Source of the DNA: an uncultured Bacteroidota bacterium
GTDB taxonomy: Bacteria > Bacteroidota > Bacteroidia > Flavobacteriales > Flavobacteriaceae
Length of the DNA stretch: 52,607 bases
Assembly: GCA_902510655.1 (NCBI GenBank)
Contig: CABXBY010000003.1
Span: 1 to 52,607, forward strand
Reading direction: 5' to 3'
The notes beneath the pieces were generated by a model that saw nothing but the letters and a program-made list of their open reading frames with translations, ran no database searches and was not told the DNA's origin. Both the position numbers and the translations under genes were made by a program. Shown in pieces: positions 51,002 through 52,607 of this stretch (positions are counted from its first letter, which is position 1; each line of letters starts with the position of its first letter).

Positions 51002-52607
51002 TTAAACTAACATAGTAACTGGATTTTCTACAAAACCTTTTAAAGTTTGTAAAAACAAAGAACCTGTTACTCCATCTACAGTTCTGTGATCACATGCTAA
51101 AGTAAGTTTCATTGTATGACCAATGGTGATTTTATCTTCTCTTACAACTGGCTTTTTTACGATACTTCCAACAGATAAAATAGCAGAATTTGGTTGATTA
51201 ATAATTGAAGTAAATTCTTCAATTCCAAACATTCCTAAATTAGAAACTGTAAATGTACTTCCCTGCATTTCGTCAGGTGACAGTTTTTTATCTCTTGCTT
51301 TTGCAGCATAATTTTTAACTAAACTTCCAATTTCAGGAATTGATTTTTCATTTGCAAAACGAATAACTGGAACTACAAGGCCATCAGTAACACCTACTGC
51401 AACACCAACATGAACGTGATTATTCAGTCTCATTTTATCTTCAAACCATTGTGAGTTTACTCTTGGATGTTGTTTTAGAGCTATAGCACAAGCTTTTACA
51501 ACAATATCATTGAATGATATTTTAGTATCTGGAAGTGAATTGTATTGATTTCTAAAAGCAATAGCATTGTCCATTTCAAATTCTACACTCAAATAATAGT
51601 GAGGGGCAGAGAACTTAGACTCTTTAAGTCTTCTTGCAATAGTTTTTCTCATTTGAGAATTTTCAATCTCTTCAAAACTTTCAATTCCTGATTCAGAAAT
51701 TTTTGAATCAATTTTATCTTTATCGGTTATTGCTTTAGTTTTAAAGTTTTCAACATCCTCTTTAATAATTCTTCCGTTATCACCAGAACCATTAACTAAA
51801 TTAATGTCAATATTTTTTTCTTTTGCAATTTTTTTAGCTAGTGGTGATGCTAAAACTCTTGAATTTTCTTTATTTAAAGTTGGTTCTACAACCAGCTCTG
51901 GTTTTATATCAGGTTTTTCAGAAATTAAAACAGGAACATCAGTTTGCTCAATTTTATCACTTGTAACTGGACTAACTCCAAAATTATCTACAGCGGTTTT
52001 ATAATCAGAATTAGCATCTCCAATTACAGCCAATAAACTATCTACTTTTGCAGTTTCTCCAACATTTATTCCAATATATAATAAAGTTCCTTCATGAAAT
52101 GATTCAAATTCCATAGTGGCCTTATCCGTTTCAATTTCGGCAAGAATATCACCTTCTTTTACTATATCACCAACATTTACAAGCCAAGTAGACACTGTTC
52201 CTTCTTCCATTGTATCACTTAGCCTAGGCATTGTAATTATTTCAAATGAATCATTTGAAATAGGGTCACTTACCATTAAAGTTGGTTCTTCTTCAATATT
52301 TGAAGTTAAGTTTTCGGATTCATTTATCTGATCGACTAAATCTAATTGTCCTGAGTTTGTTGATGGATTCAATAATCCAGAGATATCTTCATCTTTTTCT
52401 CCAACAATTGCTAAAAGAGTATCAACAGCTGCAGTTTCACCTTCACTAATTCCAACATGAAGTAAAACCCCATCATGAAATGATTCAAATTCCATAGTAG
52501 CCTTGTCAGTTTCAATTTCAGCAAGAATATCTCCCTCTTTAATAGTGTCTCCAACATTTACTAGCCACTTAGCAACTACTCCCTCTTCCATTGTATCGCT
52601 TAAGCGC
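51002..52607 (-). CDS. Pyruvate dehydrogenase E2 (dihydrolipoamide acetyltransferase), 5'-truncated by window edge
   Basis: Two lipoyl domains (ETDKATMEFESFH twice), peripheral-subunit-binding domain, catalytic domain ending DHRTVDGVTGSLFLQTLKGFVENP. The frame is open to the window end (upstream LSDT). Confidence 0.95.
   Translation of the reverse strand, partial: RLSDTMEEGVVAKWLVNVGDTIKEGDILAEIETDKATMEFESFHDGVLLHVGISEGETAAVDTLLAIVGEKDEDISGLLNPSTNSGQLDLVDQINESENLTSNIEEEPTLMVSDPISNDSFEIITMPRLSDTMEEGTVSTWLVNVGDIVKEGDILAEIETDKATMEFESFHEGTLLYIGINVGETAKVDSLLAVIGDANSDYKTAVDNFGVSPVTSDKIEQTDVPVLISEKPDIKPELVVEPTLNKENSRVLASPLAKKIAKEKNIDINLVNGSGDNGRIIKEDVENFKTKAITDKDKIDSKISESGIESFEEIENSQMRKTIARRLKESKFSAPHYYLSVEFEMDNAIAFRNQYNSLPDTKISFNDIVVKACAIALKQHPRVNSQWFEDKMRLNNHVHVGVAVGVTDGLVVPVIRFANEKSIPEIGSLVKNYAAKARDKKLSPDEMQGSTFTVSNLGMFGIEEFTSIINQPNSAILSVGSIVKKPVVREDKITIGHTMKLTLACDHRTVDGVTGSLFLQTLKGFVENPVTMLV

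Noticed and set aside
1-52607. Search for CRISPR arrays, transposases, integrases, toxin-antitoxin pairs, phage genes, tRNA/rRNA
   Set aside because: None recognised; almost all space is filled by assignable core genes and gaps are too short or lack features.

Overview
AT-rich, densely packed core-genome segment from a Bacteroidota chromosome, most likely a marine Flavobacteriia. The lineage call is inferred from protein character, the Bacteroidetes-type promoter and synteny. The centre (about 12.5-29.4 kb, minus strand) is a complete uninterrupted str/S10/spc/alpha superoperon: rpsL-rpsG-fusA-rpsJ ... secY-infA-rpmJ-rpsM-rpsK-rpsD-rpoA-rplQ. A good consensus promoter lies upstream of rpsL and a strong intrinsic terminator follows rplQ. 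To the left are carA-eno-gltA, two amidinotransferase-fold hydrolases, argS, ffh, folD, a VOC protein, a lipoprotein, queE and a truncated NamZ/DUF1343 gene. To the right are a SusC/SusD pair with its own terminator, a secreted unknown, rlmB, yjjG-like, mpl, obgE, adk, purK-purE, a membrane protein, gcvP, a KAS III-like gene, mlaE/mlaF-like genes, a DUF389 protein, a nucleotidyltransferase, a SprT-like protein, an SDR and a truncated PDH E2. I found no CRISPR array, IS element, prophage, tRNA/rRNA or recognisable defence system. I do not see a convincing large new system. The best leads are small: a 9-unit in-frame repeat tail on L17; a terminator overlapping a predicted promoter of a probably leaderless carA; repeated TTAAC elements in the SusC promoter; a Met-less GTG-start ORF preceded by a 4-codon ATG minicistron; and several convergent gene overlaps.
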